Assembly (NCBI GenBank): GCA_028717985.1
Contig: JAQUMS010000093.1
Span: forward strand, 1-5,997
Direction: 5' to 3'
Source of the DNA: Candidatus Omnitrophota bacterium
Lineage (GTDB): Bacteria; Omnitrophota; Gorgyraeia; Gygaellales; Profunditerraquicolaceae
DNA: 5,997 nt
The notes under the pieces are model-generated. The model was not told the DNA's origin. It ran no database searches and was given only the letters and a program-made list of their open reading frames with translations. The translations under genes were made by a program, and so were the position numbers. Shown in pieces: positions 5,577 through 5,997 of this stretch. Position 1 is the stretch's first letter. Every line of letters begins with the position of its first letter.

Positions 5577-5586
5577 GATAAACTCC

Positions 5587-5964
5587 TCAGCTAACGGTAA
5601 CCAGAATTATCCCAAACACGATAACACTGATACCCAACCAGCGAAGCACAGAAATTTTCTCTTTTAAAAAAATCATTGATGCCACGGCAATCAGAATATA
5701 ATGCATACTATCGATCGAAAATGCGAGATTGAGGTCGGCACGGGATAAAACGACAAGCCAGATGCATAACGACGCTACTGTAAATAAAAACCCTATCCAC
5801 ACGCGGGGTGTTGAAATAATTTTAAAAATAAACTTAACAAGTTCCCCGACGTTGTGAACATTAAAAGAAATAGAATTAATGGAAGACTTAAGAAAAAGCT
5901 GGTTGATCGTATCACAAAGGCTGGTAAGGAAAATTAGCCCGATAGTTATAAAAAGAGACTTCAT
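5587..5964 (-). CDS. Four-helix EamA/SMR-like (DMT superfamily) membrane protein
   Basis: Short integral membrane protein of the drug/metabolite transporter superfamily, which must dimerise because it holds only one four-helix repeat. The 125 residues form helices at about 3-25, 55-74, 79-99 and 105-123. A longer loop lies between the first two. The second half shows the EamA pattern: SRADLNLAFSIDSMHYI, then FLKEKISVLRWLGI and a final hydrophobic helix. In helix 1, Asp18 and Lys26 have the same spacing as Glu14 and Lys22 of EmrE, so Asp18 may be the proton/substrate site. Substrates in this group range from toxic cations to lipid-linked sugars (ArnE/F), so none is assigned. AAAGGA lies 3 bases before the ATG. 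The frame is open to the window edge upstream, so a longer N-terminus is formally possible but unlikely. Confidence 0.8.
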   Translation of the reverse strand: MKSLFITIGLIFLTSLCDTINQLFLKSSINSISFNVHNVGELVKFIFKIISTPRVWIGFLFTVASLCIWLVVLSRADLNLAFSIDSMHYILIAVASMIFLKEKISVLRWLGISVIVFGIILVTVS

Positions 5965-5997
5965 GATTCCTTTACCTTTTCGTTTGAACCGCTGCTC
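5961..5997 (-). CDS. Possible C-terminal tail of an upstream gene (partial)
   Basis: One minus-strand frame entering from the right edge reads SSGSNEKVKES and stops at a TGA that overlaps the EamA-like ATG as ATGA, the same junction seen between the tolC-like and emrA-like genes. A second frame also stays open (AAVQTKR) before a TAA. With so few codons, neither can be proven. The operon arrangement makes some upstream gene ending here likely. Confidence 0.3.
   Translation of the reverse strand, partial: SSGSNEKVKES

Overview
The window is a stretch of a diderm (Gram-negative-type) bacterial chromosome with moderate-to-low GC. All of its recognisable genes read on the minus strand, so the biological order runs from high to low coordinates. 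The diderm call rests on a TolC-type outer-membrane channel, a lipobox lipoprotein with a peptidoglycan-binding domain, and an ExbB/ExbD proton channel pair. Shine-Dalgarno sites (AAGGAGG, GAGGAGG or AAAGGA) precede most genes, and promoters are of the sigma70 type. The mix of gene families and the highly charged coiled-coil exported protein would fit a deep-branching diderm lineage such as Omnitrophota, but this is an impression and cannot be settled from the sequence alone.

Right part (5997 to 5076): a possible tail of an unidentified gene, then a 125-residue four-helix EamA/small-multidrug-resistance-like membrane protein, then a 166-residue flavodoxin. The last two are 10 bp apart and probably co-transcribed.

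Centre (5075 to 2568): an extended -10 promoter drives exbB and exbD, which are one base apart. No TonB, TolA, TolB or Pal follows. Instead come an exported, very charged helical protein with three LTxxQ-like repeats (remotely like Spy/CpxP) and a small lipoprotein made of a lipobox, a coiled coil, a flexible linker and a PG_binding_1 domain. The lipoprotein has a near-perfect promoter and a strong hairpin terminator. The set could form an envelope-spanning module in which an inner-membrane motor acts beside an outer-membrane lipoprotein that grips peptidoglycan, but only the gene order supports this.

Left part (2509 to 1): a self-contained efflux locus. A TetR-family regulator is followed by a TolC-like outer-membrane channel and the start of an EmrA/HlyD-type membrane fusion protein that runs off the left edge. 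The tetR and tolC promoters match at 39 of 50 aligned positions without a gap. Each has a TTGACA -35 with 17 bp spacing and the same inverted repeat, TGAAC-N4-GTTCA, placed at the expected transcription start. A third, slightly degenerate copy lies in the tolC leader. This predicts that the TetR protein represses both its own gene and the efflux operon. The promoter position also shows that tolC starts at 1669 rather than at the first in-frame ATG at 1735.

No tRNA, rRNA, CRISPR array, insertion sequence or phage gene was seen. No stretch longer than about 220 bases lacks a gene.
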